This document shows, in pieces, positions 1 through 8,501 of a DNA stretch of 37,478 nucleotides (its first letter is position 1; each line of letters opens with the position of its first letter). The stretch is from NCBI GenBank assembly GCA_013298525.1, contig JAAFHW010000022.1:1-37478 (forward strand). The letters run 5' to 3'. The translations under genes and the position numbers were made by a program. This DNA is from Flavobacteriia bacterium. Lineage in GTDB: Bacteria; Bacteroidota; Bacteroidia; Flavobacteriales; Flavobacteriaceae. The notes under the pieces were generated by a model. That model had not been told where the DNA came from and made no database searches. It saw only the letters and a list, made by a program, of their open reading frames with translations.

Positions 1-2703
1 ATTGCCGACTTAAAATCACAATATAAAGATAACTTTTGGGAAGTACTTCCTGTTGAGCGAATGCAAATTACTCAAGACCAAATGCTTCCTGGTCAAGCTA
101 AAAACGCAAACTTTGAAAGAGCCGAAACTAAAGCAACAAAAGCCATTCAAAAACACTCAATGAATATCGAAGGCGGTGAAAAGAATCCGCAAATGGATGA
201 AGCGCATTTAATGTTGGGAAAAGCACGTTACTACGACCAAAGATTTGTTCCAGCATTAGAAGCATTTAATTATGTTTTGTACAAATATCCAAATAGTGAC
301 AAGATATATGAAGTAAAAATTTGGAGAGAAAAAACTAACATGCGTATGGATAATGACGCATTAGCTGTTACTAATCTTAGAAAACTTCTAAAAGAAATCA
401 AATTTAAAGATCAAATTTTTGCTGATGCAAATGCAACATTAGCTCAGGCTTTTCTGAACTTAAAAGAACAAGACAGCGCGGTTGCGAAATTGAAATTGGC
501 TACAGAATTTACAAAATCTAACGAAGAAAAAGCAAGATATCAGTTCATTTTAGGACAAGTATATGAACAAATGGGCCATAAGGATAGTGCGTTTGCTAAA
601 TATCAAGATGTAATTGATATGAAGAGAAAAGCAGCAAGACAATATGTAATTCAAGCCCATGCTCGTCAAGCACAACAATTTGATTTTGAAAAAGGAGACA
701 CTTTATCCTTTATAAAAAAATATAAAGATTTATTGAAAGATAGAGAAAATCGTCCTCATTTAGATGTTCTTAATCATCAAATGGCCTTATTTTATGACAA
801 ATCAAAAAAGCCTGAAGTTGCTAAAAAATATTACAATAAATCATTAAAATCTAGATCTCAAGATGAATATTTGATAGCTTCTAATTATAGAAATTTAGCA
901 GAAATTTATTTCAACAAAGCTAAATATGTAACAACAGGAAAATATTTTGATAGCACTTTAACTGTTTTAAATTCAAGAACACGTGAGTTTAAATTGATTA
1001 CAAAAAAGAGAGAGAATCTAGAAGATGTAATTAAATTTGAAGGAATTGCGCAACGTAATGATAGTATTTTGAAAGTGGCATCAATGTCATCTTCTGAAAA
1101 GGAGAATTATTACAAACAGTTTATTGATGAACTTAAAAAAGAAGAAAAAAGAAAACAAGAATTGGCTGAGAAAGAAGCGAAAATTAAAGAGTTAGCTGCT
1201 TTAAACTCATCTGATGGTGATGTTTTAGGAAAAAATGGAGCAAAAGAATTAGCCCAACCAGAAAACATGACGTCTAAGCAAGTAGCTCCTAAAGCAATTG
1301 CACCAAAACCTTCAATTTCAAGTAATTCAAGCACATTTTACTTTTACAATCCATCAACTGTCGCTTTAGGTAAAGTAGAGTTTAAGAAAAAATGGGGAAA
1401 TAGACCTCATGTAGAAAATTGGAGATGGTCAAAAGACATTATCAAAGACGATAAAAATCCTGATGACAATAACGAAGTTGCCGACAATGGTGATAAAAAA
1501 GAAGAAGTAGATGAACGTTACACTACTGATTTCTATTTGAAACAAATTCCTTCTTCAGATAAAGATTTGGATAGTATTGCTAAGGAAAGAAATTTCGCCT
1601 ACTATCAATTGGGTGTTATCTACAAAGAGAAATTTAAAGAGTACAAAAGAGCTGCTGAAAAACTTGAAAAACTACTTCTAAACAATCCAGAAGAGCGATT
1701 AGTGCTTCCTTCAATGTATAACTTATACAAGATTTATGAAATTATAGATCCAAGTAAAGCGCAAGCGATGAAAGCTAAAATTACGGCTCAATATCCAGAT
1801 TCTCGTTATGCACAAATTATAAATAATTCATCAAATTCTGGTCAATTAGGTTCTACACCTGAAGTAGCTTATGATTTACTTTATAAAGATTATGAAAAAG
1901 GATTGTATAGAGAAGTGCTGCCAAAAACCGAACTTGCAGTAGAGCAGTTTACAGGTGAGGAAATGGCATCAAAATTTGAATTACTAAAAGCCAATCTTTT
2001 AGGAAAACTTAAAGGATTGAGTGAATTTAAAAAAGCACTTAATTATGTAGCGTTAACATATCCTAATAGTGAGGAAGGAAAATCTACTGAAGTGTTTTTG
2101 GCTAAAAAAATGCCTTACTTAGAATCTCTTTCTTTTAATTCGGAGTTTCCTCTATCTTGGAATATCTTGTATAAAGCAGATAACTTAGAAGACAAAAATA
2201 CTAAAGCATTGTTAGAAAAGTTAAACAAGTTTGCCAAAGAAAGAACAATAGAAAAATTAACAATATCAACAGATATTTATACCATTGACAAAAACTTCAT
2301 TGTGATTCACGGAATCAAATCTTTAGATAACGCAAAAGGAATTGCTCAGGTTTTAAAAGAGTTTAAAGAATACAAAATTGCAGAACCAGCTATTGTTATA
2401 TCGAGTGAGAATTATAAAGTAGTTCAGGTTAAAAAGAACATCGACGAATATCTTTCAGGCGATTGGTTAAATAAAGATATAATTCCTATTCAGAGAACTC
2501 TTGAATTAGACCAACCTAAAGAAGATGCAAAAAAGAAACCAGAGCTCACAAAAGAAGATGTTTTAAACAAACTCAACCAACAAGCTCCTCCAGAAAAAGG
2601 TAGATCAAATCAAGCACCAAAAGGAGTTAATTCAATAGAAACTGATGACGCTCCACCAAAAGGAATGATGCCTCCAACACCTGAATTACCTAAAAAACCA
2701 TAA
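1..2703 (+). CDS. sprE: PorW/SprE-like TPR lipoprotein of the type IX secretion/gliding system (5' end missing)
   Basis: The reading frame is open from base 1, so the N-terminus and any lipobox lie outside the window; about 900 residues are visible. The N-terminal half consists of TPR-like helical pairs with recurring aromatic and Ala positions. A Lys/Glu-rich coiled segment follows (roughly residues 340-400 of the visible part), then further TPR-like repeats, and the C-terminus is Pro-rich with PPEKG and PPKGMMPP. SprE (Flavobacterium johnsoniae) and PorW (Porphyromonas gingivalis) are TPR lipoproteins required for type IX secretion and gliding. The name rests on the family pattern and on the neighbouring bactofilin and AtpZ/I genes, which I recall next to sprE in flavobacteria. 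The next gene starts 4 bases after the stop, suggesting co-transcription. A generic TPR protein remains the alternative. Confidence 0.75.
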   Translation: MADLKSQYKDNFWEVLPVERMQITQDQMLPGQAKNANFERAETKATKAIQKHSMNIEGGEKNPQMDEAHLMLGKARYYDQRFVPALEAFNYVLYKYPNSDKIYEVKIWREKTNMRMDNDALAVTNLRKLLKEIKFKDQIFADANATLAQAFLNLKEQDSAVAKLKLATEFTKSNEEKARYQFILGQVYEQMGHKDSAFAKYQDVIDMKRKAARQYVIQAHARQAQQFDFEKGDTLSFIKKYKDLLKDRENRPHLDVLNHQMALFYDKSKKPEVAKKYYNKSLKSRSQDEYLIASNYRNLAEIYFNKAKYVTTGKYFDSTLTVLNSRTREFKLITKKRENLEDVIKFEGIAQRNDSILKVASMSSSEKENYYKQFIDELKKEEKRKQELAEKEAKIKELAALNSSDGDVLGKNGAKELAQPENMTSKQVAPKAIAPKPSISSNSSTFYFYNPSTVALGKVEFKKKWGNRPHVENWRWSKDIIKDDKNPDDNNEVADNGDKKEEVDERYTTDFYLKQIPSSDKDLDSIAKERNFAYYQLGVIYKEKFKEYKRAAEKLEKLLLNNPEERLVLPSMYNLYKIYEIIDPSKAQAMKAKITAQYPDSRYAQIINNSSNSGQLGSTPEVAYDLLYKDYEKGLYREVLPKTELAVEQFTGEEMASKFELLKANLLGKLKGLSEFKKALNYVALTYPNSEEGKSTEVFLAKKMPYLESLSFNSEFPLSWNILYKADNLEDKNTKALLEKLNKFAKERTIEKLTISTDIYTIDKNFIVIHGIKSLDNAKGIAQVLKEFKEYKIAEPAIVISSENYKVVQVKKNIDEYLSGDWLNKDIIPIQRTLELDQPKEDAKKKPELTKEDVLNKLNQQAPPEKGRSNQAPKGVNSIETDDAPPKGMMPPTPELPKKP

Positions 2704-2707
2704 AGTT

Positions 2708-3112
2708 ATGTTTGATAAAAAACCAAAATCATACACAGACCTTTTAGGAAAAACTAATAGAATAGTTGAAGGAACCACAATTAAAGGTGATATTTCTTCC
2801 CCAGCTGATTTTCGTTTAGACGGACATTTAATTGGTAATTTCGAGTCAAAAGGCAAACTAGTTATTGGACCTGCAGGAAGTGTAAAAGGCGATATCATTT
2901 GTAAAAGTTGTGATATCGAAGGTAAATTTGACGGAAAAATTCAAGTTTCAGAAATTTTGAACTTGAAATCTAAAGCAATAATTCATGGAGAAGTAGTTTG
3001 TGGAAAACTAGCCGTTGAACCAGGAGCAGAGTTTAGTGCCACATGTGTTATGAAACCTCATGTAAAAAATCTTCCACAAAATGGACAACCAGTCGAAGAA
3101 AAAACAGCGTAA
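2708..3112 (+). CDS. Bactofilin-family polymer-forming cytoskeletal protein
   Basis: 134 residues. A short polar N-terminus leads into a run of short beta-strand repeats rich in Gly, Val and Ile (for example VEGTTIKGDI, LIGNFESKGKLVIG, CKSCDIEGKFDGKIQV, IIHGEVVCGKLAVEPGAEF), the right-handed beta-helix pattern of bactofilins. The C-terminal tail is unstructured. Bactofilins self-assemble into non-polar filaments at the membrane and organise cell-envelope proteins. The gene sits 4 bases after the sprE-like gene and its last 32 bases overlap the following AtpZ/I gene in another frame, so the three are probably translated from one message. Length fits the small bactofilins. Confidence 0.88.
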   Translation: MFDKKPKSYTDLLGKTNRIVEGTTIKGDISSPADFRLDGHLIGNFESKGKLVIGPAGSVKGDIICKSCDIEGKFDGKIQVSEILNLKSKAIIHGEVVCGKLAVEPGAEFSATCVMKPHVKNLPQNGQPVEEKTA

Positions 3113-3308
3113 CAAGTGGTTGGCTTTGATAAATATACCTATTCAAATGGGAGTAATTATTTATTTGTTTTCCCTCTTAGGTAATTGGCTTGATCAAAAA
3201 TATATAAATGAACATGGTTTATTTGTAAAAATCCTTACATTAATAGGTGTAGCTATTGCCTTTTACAATCTTAATAGACAACTAAAAGACATTAATTCCT
3301 CTCAATAA
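3081..3308 (+). CDS. AtpZ/AtpI-family membrane protein
   Basis: 75 residues with a basic N-terminus (NQSKKKQRNK) and two predicted membrane helices, about residues 13-32 and 46-64, joined by the conserved turn GNWLDQKY. This matches the AtpZ/AtpI family, which precedes F-type ATP synthase genes and is thought to help c-ring assembly or Mg2+ handling. The start at 3081 is ATG and lies inside the bactofilin gene; the stop overlaps the next ATG by one base. Position just ahead of the atp genes supports the call. Confidence 0.85.
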   Translation: MDNQSKKKQRNKWLALINIPIQMGVIIYLFSLLGNWLDQKYINEHGLFVKILTLIGVAIAFYNLNRQLKDINSSQ

Positions 3309-3706
3309 TGAAGTCCAATCCATACAAATCTATTTTTATTTCTTTTTTTGTAGCTCTAGTTCTATTTGCTATTCACAAATCGGCCTTTCTTTTATTTGCA
3401 CCAGAAAAATTTGAATCGAGTTTCGTTTATTCAACAGAACTTCTTTATGCCTTCTTTTTTGTTTTCGCCGCAATCATATTATTTATCTTGATCAAGATTA
3501 ATCAAAAGAATATAAATAATGTAGGTTTTTCGTTTATGTTCTTAACGAGTTTAAAAATGGCAATTGCCTATTTTTTTATGCAACCTATTCTCAATTCTCA
3601 AAGTATTTATGCAGGATCAGAAAAAATCAATTTCTTTGTTATTTTCATTCTGTTTTTAATAATAGAAACTGTTGTTACCATAAGAATATTGAACAATAAA
3701 CAATAA
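3308..3706 (+). CDS. Small four-helix membrane protein of the ATP synthase locus (function unknown)
   Basis: 132 residues, very hydrophobic, with four predicted membrane helices (about residues 8-28, 43-63, 73-94 and 108-128) and little soluble sequence. Its ATG overlaps the AtpZ/I stop codon by one base, so the two are translationally coupled. A similar small membrane protein sits here in flavobacterial genomes (I recall it as DUF6168), and position resembles that of AtpI-type accessory proteins. No catalytic motif is visible. The assignment to ATP synthase assembly is an inference from position. Confidence 0.75.
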   Translation: MKSNPYKSIFISFFVALVLFAIHKSAFLLFAPEKFESSFVYSTELLYAFFFVFAAIILFILIKINQKNINNVGFSFMFLTSLKMAIAYFFMQPILNSQSIYAGSEKINFFVIFILFLIIETVVTIRILNNKQ

Positions 3707-3774
3707 ATAGTTCAAAAATCGACAATTTCATCAAAAAAAATAAAAGTAATACTTTTTAATATTAATTTAAATTG

Positions 3775-3782
3775 TACTTTTG
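3775..3782 (+). promoter_or_regulatory. Promoter -7 element ahead of atpB
   Basis: TACTTTTG matches the Bacteroidota primary-sigma -7 consensus TAnnTTTG. A T-run around 3753-3757 lies 17 bases upstream, where the TTG-type -33 element is expected. It lies in the 116-base gap after the membrane protein and 41 bases before atpB, so atpB onward can probably be transcribed independently of sprE and bactofilin. Confidence 0.6.
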
Positions 3783-3822
3783 CACCAAATTTCAGAAAAT
3801 AAATTAAAGATAATTATCAGAT

Positions 3823-4989
3823 ATGGTGTTTTCAAACAAACCACTCCAATTTATAGTAGCCGTTTTAGTCGCTTGTCTTCCCTTATTTAGTTCTGCAAAT
3901 ACTGCAACTGATTCTGTTCATGCAAAAGCAGAGGCAACTCATGCTGAAGCAACTGCTCACTCAGAAAAAGCAGCTCACGGAGAACATGCTGAACCAACTG
4001 ATTTAAAGTCAAAAATCAACGCATATATCAATCACCACGTTTTGGATGCTCACGAATTTTCATTATTTGAAGATGAAGCAGCCGGAAAACATTATGGATT
4101 TCCACTTCCAATAATCCTTTGGGATAAAGAAAGCGGATTACATATATTTTCTTCATCTAAATTTAATCATGGTCATGATGTTGCAGAATCTAAAGGTGCT
4201 TACTTTAAATTAGGTCACGACGAAAAAATATACAAAACAGATGCAGCAGGAACTTTAACAGGTGACGAGCATCACCCAACAAATGTAAAACCACTAGATT
4301 TATCGATTACTAAAGCGGTTTTTTCAATGTTACTTGTAGCTATTTTAATGTTTTTCTTATTCAAAGGTTTAGCTAAATCTTATGTTAAGAATGGCGGAAT
4401 CGCTTCAGGAGTTGGAAGATTTTTTGAACCAATTGTATTGTATGTTCGTGATGATATTGCAATTCCAAACATTGGTGAAAAACACTATAAAAAATACATG
4501 AGTTTCTTATTGACAGTATTTTTCTTTATTTGGTTCTTAAACATTATTGGTTTAACACCACTTGGAATTAATGCTACTGGAAATATTACAGTAACAGCTT
4601 GTCTAGCAATTATTGTTTTCTTCATTACAAATCTTACAGCTAATAAAAATTATTGGGGACACATTTTCTGGATGCCAGGAGTTCCAACACCAATGAAATT
4701 TATTTTAGCTCCAATCGAATTATTAGGTGTAATCATTAAACCATTTTCATTAATGATACGTCTTTATGCAAATATTTTTGCAGGACACATTGTATTAATG
4801 AGTTTGATTGCATTAATGTTTATTTTCAAAAGCTGGTTAGGAAGTAGTTTATCTTTCTTACTATCATTTGCAATTTCATCAATCGAAATATTAGTAGCTT
4901 TGCTACAAGCATATATTTTTACAATGTTATCTGCCTTGTTCTTTGGAGCAGCAGTAGAAGAGCATCATCACGAAGAGGCTCATCATTAA
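3823..4989 (+). CDS. atpB: F0F1 ATP synthase subunit a
   Basis: 388 residues. An N-terminal signal peptide (about 1-26, ending LFSSANT) is followed by a His/Ala/Glu-rich periplasmic segment and a soluble domain. The usual subunit-a membrane helices run from about residue 160. Arg313 in MIRLYAN corresponds to the essential half-channel arginine. Subunit a forms the proton path against the c ring in the inner membrane. The long exported N-terminal extension is typical of Bacteroidota AtpB and accounts for the length above the roughly 270 residues seen in E. coli. The C-terminus is His/Glu-rich (EEHHHEEAHH). It is the first gene after the promoter at 3775. Confidence 0.96.
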   Translation: MVFSNKPLQFIVAVLVACLPLFSSANTATDSVHAKAEATHAEATAHSEKAAHGEHAEPTDLKSKINAYINHHVLDAHEFSLFEDEAAGKHYGFPLPIILWDKESGLHIFSSSKFNHGHDVAESKGAYFKLGHDEKIYKTDAAGTLTGDEHHPTNVKPLDLSITKAVFSMLLVAILMFFLFKGLAKSYVKNGGIASGVGRFFEPIVLYVRDDIAIPNIGEKHYKKYMSFLLTVFFFIWFLNIIGLTPLGINATGNITVTACLAIIVFFITNLTANKNYWGHIFWMPGVPTPMKFILAPIELLGVIIKPFSLMIRLYANIFAGHIVLMSLIALMFIFKSWLGSSLSFLLSFAISSIEILVALLQAYIFTMLSALFFGAAVEEHHHEEAHH

Positions 4990-5048
4990 TAGTCAATAGA
5001 TAGCAATATCTATTTTAAAAAGAATGTTTAATTTTTAATACATATATT

Positions 5049-5249
5049 ATGGACATCCCAAGAATTGTTGGAGCAGGTTTAGTTGTTATTGGAGCTGGTA
5101 TTGGTATCGGTAGAATCGGTGGTTCTGCAATGGACGCTATTGCTCGTCAACCAGAAGCATCTGGAAAAATCCAAACAGCTATGCTTATTGCAGCTGCACT
5201 TATTGAAGGAATTGGTTTCGCTGCATTATTTGCTGTAGCTGAAAACTAG
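5049..5249 (+). CDS. atpE: F0F1 ATP synthase subunit c
   Basis: 66 residues forming two membrane helices around the polar loop ARQPEASGK. The first helix is Gly-rich (GAGIGIGRIGG), as needed for tight c-ring packing. Glu53 in ALIEGIGF is the ion-carrying carboxylate. It is followed by Gly rather than Ser/Thr, and helix 1 has no Gln, so the sodium-binding signature is absent and proton coupling is expected. A stable hairpin follows the gene at 5260-5290. Confidence 0.96.
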   Translation: MDIPRIVGAGLVVIGAGIGIGRIGGSAMDAIARQPEASGKIQTAMLIAAALIEGIGFAALFAVAEN

Positions 5250-5259
5250 TAGAAAAAAT

Positions 5260-5290
5260 CAAAAGCTATAACGGTTGGTTGTAGCTTTTG
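5260..5290 (+). terminator. Intra-operon hairpin after atpE
   Basis: A 13-base-pair stem (left arm 5260-5272, loop GGTTG, right arm 5278-5290) has a single G-U pair. It is followed only by TTTCTAAATT, a weak U-tract. It lies between atpE and atpF, so it could act as a partial terminator or as a 3' stabiliser that keeps atpE message in excess over downstream genes. Confidence 0.6.
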
Positions 5291-5336
5291 TTTCTAAATT
5301 AAAAAATTACATTACATACTATAATTACATCATAAT

Positions 5337-5837
5337 ATGGATAAGTTAATAAATGATTTTGGTTTCGGATTGTTCTTTTGGGCATTAATTATTTTTGTAG
5401 GACTAGTTCTTCTATTAAAAAAATTCGCTTGGAAACCAATTCTTGATGCTGTAAACGAAAGAGAAGAAGGAATCAAAAACGCATTACTTTCTGCTGAAAA
5501 TGCAAAAAAAGAAATGCAAAACCTTAAATCAGATAATGAAAAATTATTAGCTGATGCAAGAGCTGAAAGAGACTTGTTAATGAAAGAAGCTCGTGAAATC
5601 AAAGAAAAAATGATTAACGATGCTAAATCTGAAGCTCAAGCAGCTGGAGAAAAAATGATTTCTCAAGCTAAAGCAGCTATCGAAAGTGAAAAAAATGCAG
5701 CGATGACAGAATTGAAAAATCAAGTTTCTTCTTTGTCATTAGAAATTGCTGAAAAAGTATTAAGAGACGAATTATCTAACAAAGAATCTCAAACTAAATT
5801 AGTTGAGAAAATGTTAGGTGATGCTAAATTAAACTAA
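5337..5837 (+). CDS. atpF: F0F1 ATP synthase subunit b
   Basis: 166 residues: one N-terminal membrane helix (about 9-29, FGLFFWALIIFVGLVLLL) followed by the typical charged, Ala/Glu/Lys-rich helix that dimerises as the peripheral stalk. The motif KKFAWKPILDAVNERE just after the membrane segment is characteristic of subunit b. The stalk links subunit a to the delta subunit and F1. The stop is 5 bases before atpH. Confidence 0.95.
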   Translation: MDKLINDFGFGLFFWALIIFVGLVLLLKKFAWKPILDAVNEREEGIKNALLSAENAKKEMQNLKSDNEKLLADARAERDLLMKEAREIKEKMINDAKSEAQAAGEKMISQAKAAIESEKNAAMTELKNQVSSLSLEIAEKVLRDELSNKESQTKLVEKMLGDAKLN

Positions 5838-5842
5838 TCATT

Positions 5843-6370
5843 ATGTCTAGAGCAGCGATTAGATACGCAAAAGCAATTTTAGATATTGCTCAAACTTCAG
5901 GAAAAGCTGAAGCAGTTAATAATGATATGAAATCTATCATTACAGCTGTAGCTGAAAGTACAGAGTTGAAAGATTTTTTATCAAGTCCAGTTATCAAAAT
6001 GGATGTGAAAAAATCAGCTATATCTGAAATATTTTCAAATGTTCAAGCTGAAACTCAAAGTTTGTTCAACTTGTTGTTTGAAAACAAAAGATATGAAATT
6101 CTTGAATCAATAGCCGTTCAATACACTAAGTTGTATGATGTAAGTAATGGAGTTGAAGTTGCCAAAGTAACAACAGCTTTCCCAATTACTGCTGAATTAG
6201 AAACTAAAGTATTGGCTAAAATTGCAGAATTTTCAAAAAATAAAATTACGATTGAAAATATAGTAAATCCTTCAATCATTGGTGGATTTATTCTAAGAGT
6301 TGGCGATCAGCAGTATAATGCTTCTGTAGCAGGTAAGTTAAGTGAATTGAAACGTGAATTTGCAAATTAA
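5843..6370 (+). CDS. atpH: F0F1 ATP synthase subunit delta
   Basis: 175 residues. The N-terminal helical domain opens with SRAAIRYAKAILDIAQ, and the C-terminal part contains the family pattern NPSIIGGFILRVGDQQYNAS. Delta sits on top of the alpha/beta hexamer and holds subunit b. Length and gene order are normal. The gene is followed after one base by an unrelated secreted protein instead of atpA. Confidence 0.95.
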   Translation: MSRAAIRYAKAILDIAQTSGKAEAVNNDMKSIITAVAESTELKDFLSSPVIKMDVKKSAISEIFSNVQAETQSLFNLLFENKRYEILESIAVQYTKLYDVSNGVEVAKVTTAFPITAELETKVLAKIAEFSKNKITIENIVNPSIIGGFILRVGDQQYNASVAGKLSELKREFAN

Positions 6371-6371
6371 G

Positions 6372-6839
6372 ATGAAGCATATACTAATCATATTTTTATC
6401 AGGTTTTTCTTTTTTAGGATTTAGTCAAGATATTGATTTTAAGAAAGGAATTATTTCTGTAGACGGAAAAGAATGCATGAAATACGATTCTGATGCAAAT
6501 ACTGTTACTTATCAAAACCTAAATGGTGACGATATAATGATATTAAAGTATATGAGACCAGACGGTTCTCAAGCATCTTTATATACCAAAGTAATTTTCA
6601 TTGAATCTCGTCGAGAATTCACATCTCAAAATTATATTTTTACAAAAAAAGCGTTGATTGAAAAATTAATAAAGTCTAATGCTTTAGTTGAATGTGTTTT
6701 AAATGATGAAAAACTAGAAAATTTTATTTTAAAATATGATGAAAAAGTTGAAGATAGATTAAAAGGAAATTCAACTAACACAATAATTATAAAAGAAGAG
6801 CCAAGAAGATCAGGCGTTAATATAAACATAGGTAGATAA
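6372..6839 (+). CDS. Small secreted protein of unknown function inside the atp operon
   Basis: 155 residues from the ATG at 6372, one base after the atpH stop. An upstream in-frame GTG at 6354 would put charged residues before the signal peptide, so I prefer the ATG. Residues 1-19 ([19 protein letters not shown]) are a good Sec signal peptide. The mature part begins [20 protein letters not shown], alternates short strands, and ends in a basic tail ([14 protein letters not shown]). No family was recognised. It ends 11 bases before atpA and must be co-transcribed with the ATP synthase genes. Whether it has any role in ATP synthase is unknown. Confidence 0.8.
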   Translation: MKHILIIFLSGFSFLGFSQDIDFKKGIISVDGKECMKYDSDANTVTYQNLNGDDIMILKYMRPDGSQASLYTKVIFIESRREFTSQNYIFTKKALIEKLIKSNALVECVLNDEKLENFILKYDEKVEDRLKGNSTNTIIIKEEPRRSGVNINIGR

Positions 6840-6850
6840 TCATAAATATT

Positions 6851-8428
6851 ATGGCAGAAATTAAACCTGCTGAAATTTCAGCAATATTAAAAAAACAATT
6901 ATCTGGTTTTGAATCAGGTGCATCGTTAGAAGAAGTAGGAACTGTACTTCAAGTGGGTGATGGTATCGCTCGTGTTTACGGTTTATCAAATGCTCAATAC
7001 GGAGAGTTAGTACAATTCGAAAACGGATTGGAAGCTATCGTATTGAACTTAGAAGAAGACAACGTAGGAGTTGTACTTTTAGGACCATCTACAGGAATTA
7101 GAGAAGGTTCTACAGTAAAACGTACTCAACGTATTGCTTCTTTAAAAGTTGGTGAGCAAATCGTTGGTCGTGTGGTAGATACATTAGGTAACCCAATCGA
7201 TGGTAAAGGACCAATCGGTGGAGAACTATATGAAATGCCATTAGAAAGAAAAGCTCCTGGAGTTATCTTTCGTCAACCAGTAACAGAACCATTACAAACA
7301 GGTATCAAGTCAATCGACGCGATGATTCCAGTTGGTAGAGGTCAACGTGAGTTGGTTATTGGTGACCGTCAAACAGGTAAAACAACTGTTTGTATCGATA
7401 CTATCTTAAATCAAAAAGAATTTTATGATGCTGGTCAACCAGTATTTTGTATCTATGTTGCAATTGGACAAAAAGCTTCAACTGTTGCATTAATTGCAAA
7501 AACATTAGAAGAAAAAGGTGCAATGGCTTACACAGTTATCGTTGCTGCAAACGCTTCAGATCCAGCTCCAATGCAAGTATACGCTCCAATGGCAGGTGCT
7601 GCAATTGGTGAATATTTCCGTGATTCAGGTCGTCCTGCTTTGATTATCTATGATGATTTATCAAAACAAGCGGTTGCTTACCGTGAGGTGTCTCTTTTAT
7701 TAAGAAGACCACCAGGTCGTGAGGCTTATCCAGGAGACGTTTTCTACTTACACTCTCGTTTATTAGAAAGAGCTTGTAAAGTAATTGCTGATGATGATAT
7801 TGCAAAAAACATGAACGATTTACCAGACAACTTGAAAGGTATCGTAAAAGGTGGTGGTTCGTTAACTGCTTTACCAATTATCGAAACACAAGCTGGTGAC
7901 GTATCTGCATATATCCCAACAAACGTAATTTCGATTACAGACGGACAAATTTTCCTTGATGGAGATTTGTTTAACTCTGGAGTTCGTCCTGCAATTAACG
8001 TAGGTATTTCGGTATCTCGTGTTGGAGGTAACGCACAGATTAAATCAATGAAAAAAGTTGCTGGAACATTAAAATTAGACCAAGCTCAATTCCGTGAATT
8101 AGAAGCTTTCGCTAAATTTGGTTCTGATTTGGATGCGGTTACTTTAAACGTAATTGAAAAAGGTAGAAGAAACGTTGAAATCTTAAAACAAGCAGTAAAC
8201 GATCCTTATACAGTAGAAGACCAAGTAGCAATTATCTACGCTGGTTCTAAAAACTTGTTAAGAAACGTTCCTGTAAATAAAGTTAAAGAATTCGAAAACG
8301 ATTATATCGAATACTTAAACAACAAACACAGAGATACGCTTAACGCTCTTAAAGCTGGTAAGTTAGATGATAACATTACTGACGTTTTAGAAAAAGCAGC
8401 TAAAGAAATTTCAGCGAAATATAATTAA
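6851..8428 (+). CDS. atpA: F0F1 ATP synthase subunit alpha
   Basis: 525 residues, normal family length. The beta-barrel N-domain is followed by the nucleotide-binding domain with P-loop GDRQTGKT (171-178) and the block [20 protein letters not shown] with [10 protein letters not shown]. Alpha subunits alternate with beta in the F1 head and bind non-catalytic nucleotide. The beta subunit gene is not in this window. A palindromic repeat separates it from atpG. Confidence 0.98.
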   Translation: MAEIKPAEISAILKKQLSGFESGASLEEVGTVLQVGDGIARVYGLSNAQYGELVQFENGLEAIVLNLEEDNVGVVLLGPSTGIREGSTVKRTQRIASLKVGEQIVGRVVDTLGNPIDGKGPIGGELYEMPLERKAPGVIFRQPVTEPLQTGIKSIDAMIPVGRGQRELVIGDRQTGKTTVCIDTILNQKEFYDAGQPVFCIYVAIGQKASTVALIAKTLEEKGAMAYTVIVAANASDPAPMQVYAPMAGAAIGEYFRDSGRPALIIYDDLSKQAVAYREVSLLLRRPPGREAYPGDVFYLHSRLLERACKVIADDDIAKNMNDLPDNLKGIVKGGGSLTALPIIETQAGDVSAYIPTNVISITDGQIFLDGDLFNSGVRPAINVGISVSRVGGNAQIKSMKKVAGTLKLDQAQFRELEAFAKFGSDLDAVTLNVIEKGRRNVEILKQAVNDPYTVEDQVAIIYAGSKNLLRNVPVNKVKEFENDYIEYLNNKHRDTLNALKAGKLDDNITDVLEKAAKEISAKYN

Positions 8429-8439
8429 TTATAAGTGAA

Positions 8440-8480
8440 AAGTGAATAGTGATTAGTAAAAAGCTAATTACTATTTACTT
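8440..8480 (+). repeat. Palindromic repeat between atpA and atpG
   Basis: A 17-base left arm (8440-8456, AAGTGAATAGTGATTAG) pairs with a right arm (8464-8480) around a 7-base loop, with two G-U pairs. A further half-copy (ATTACTAATTACT) continues to about 8494. The simple GTGAATAGTGATTAGT composition resembles short dispersed intergenic repeats seen in Bacteroidota. It has no U-tract, so processing or stabilisation of the atp message is likelier than termination. Confidence 0.6.
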
Positions 8481-8501
8481 ATTACTAATTACTAGAAAAA
8501 A

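Noticed and set aside
6354-6371. GTG start inside atpH for the secreted protein
   Set aside because: It would place charged residues before the signal peptide; ATG 6372 gives a clean signal sequence.
7644-7877. Reverse-strand frame inside atpA
   Set aside because: Antisense shadow of a strongly conserved gene, with low-complexity composition and no domain.
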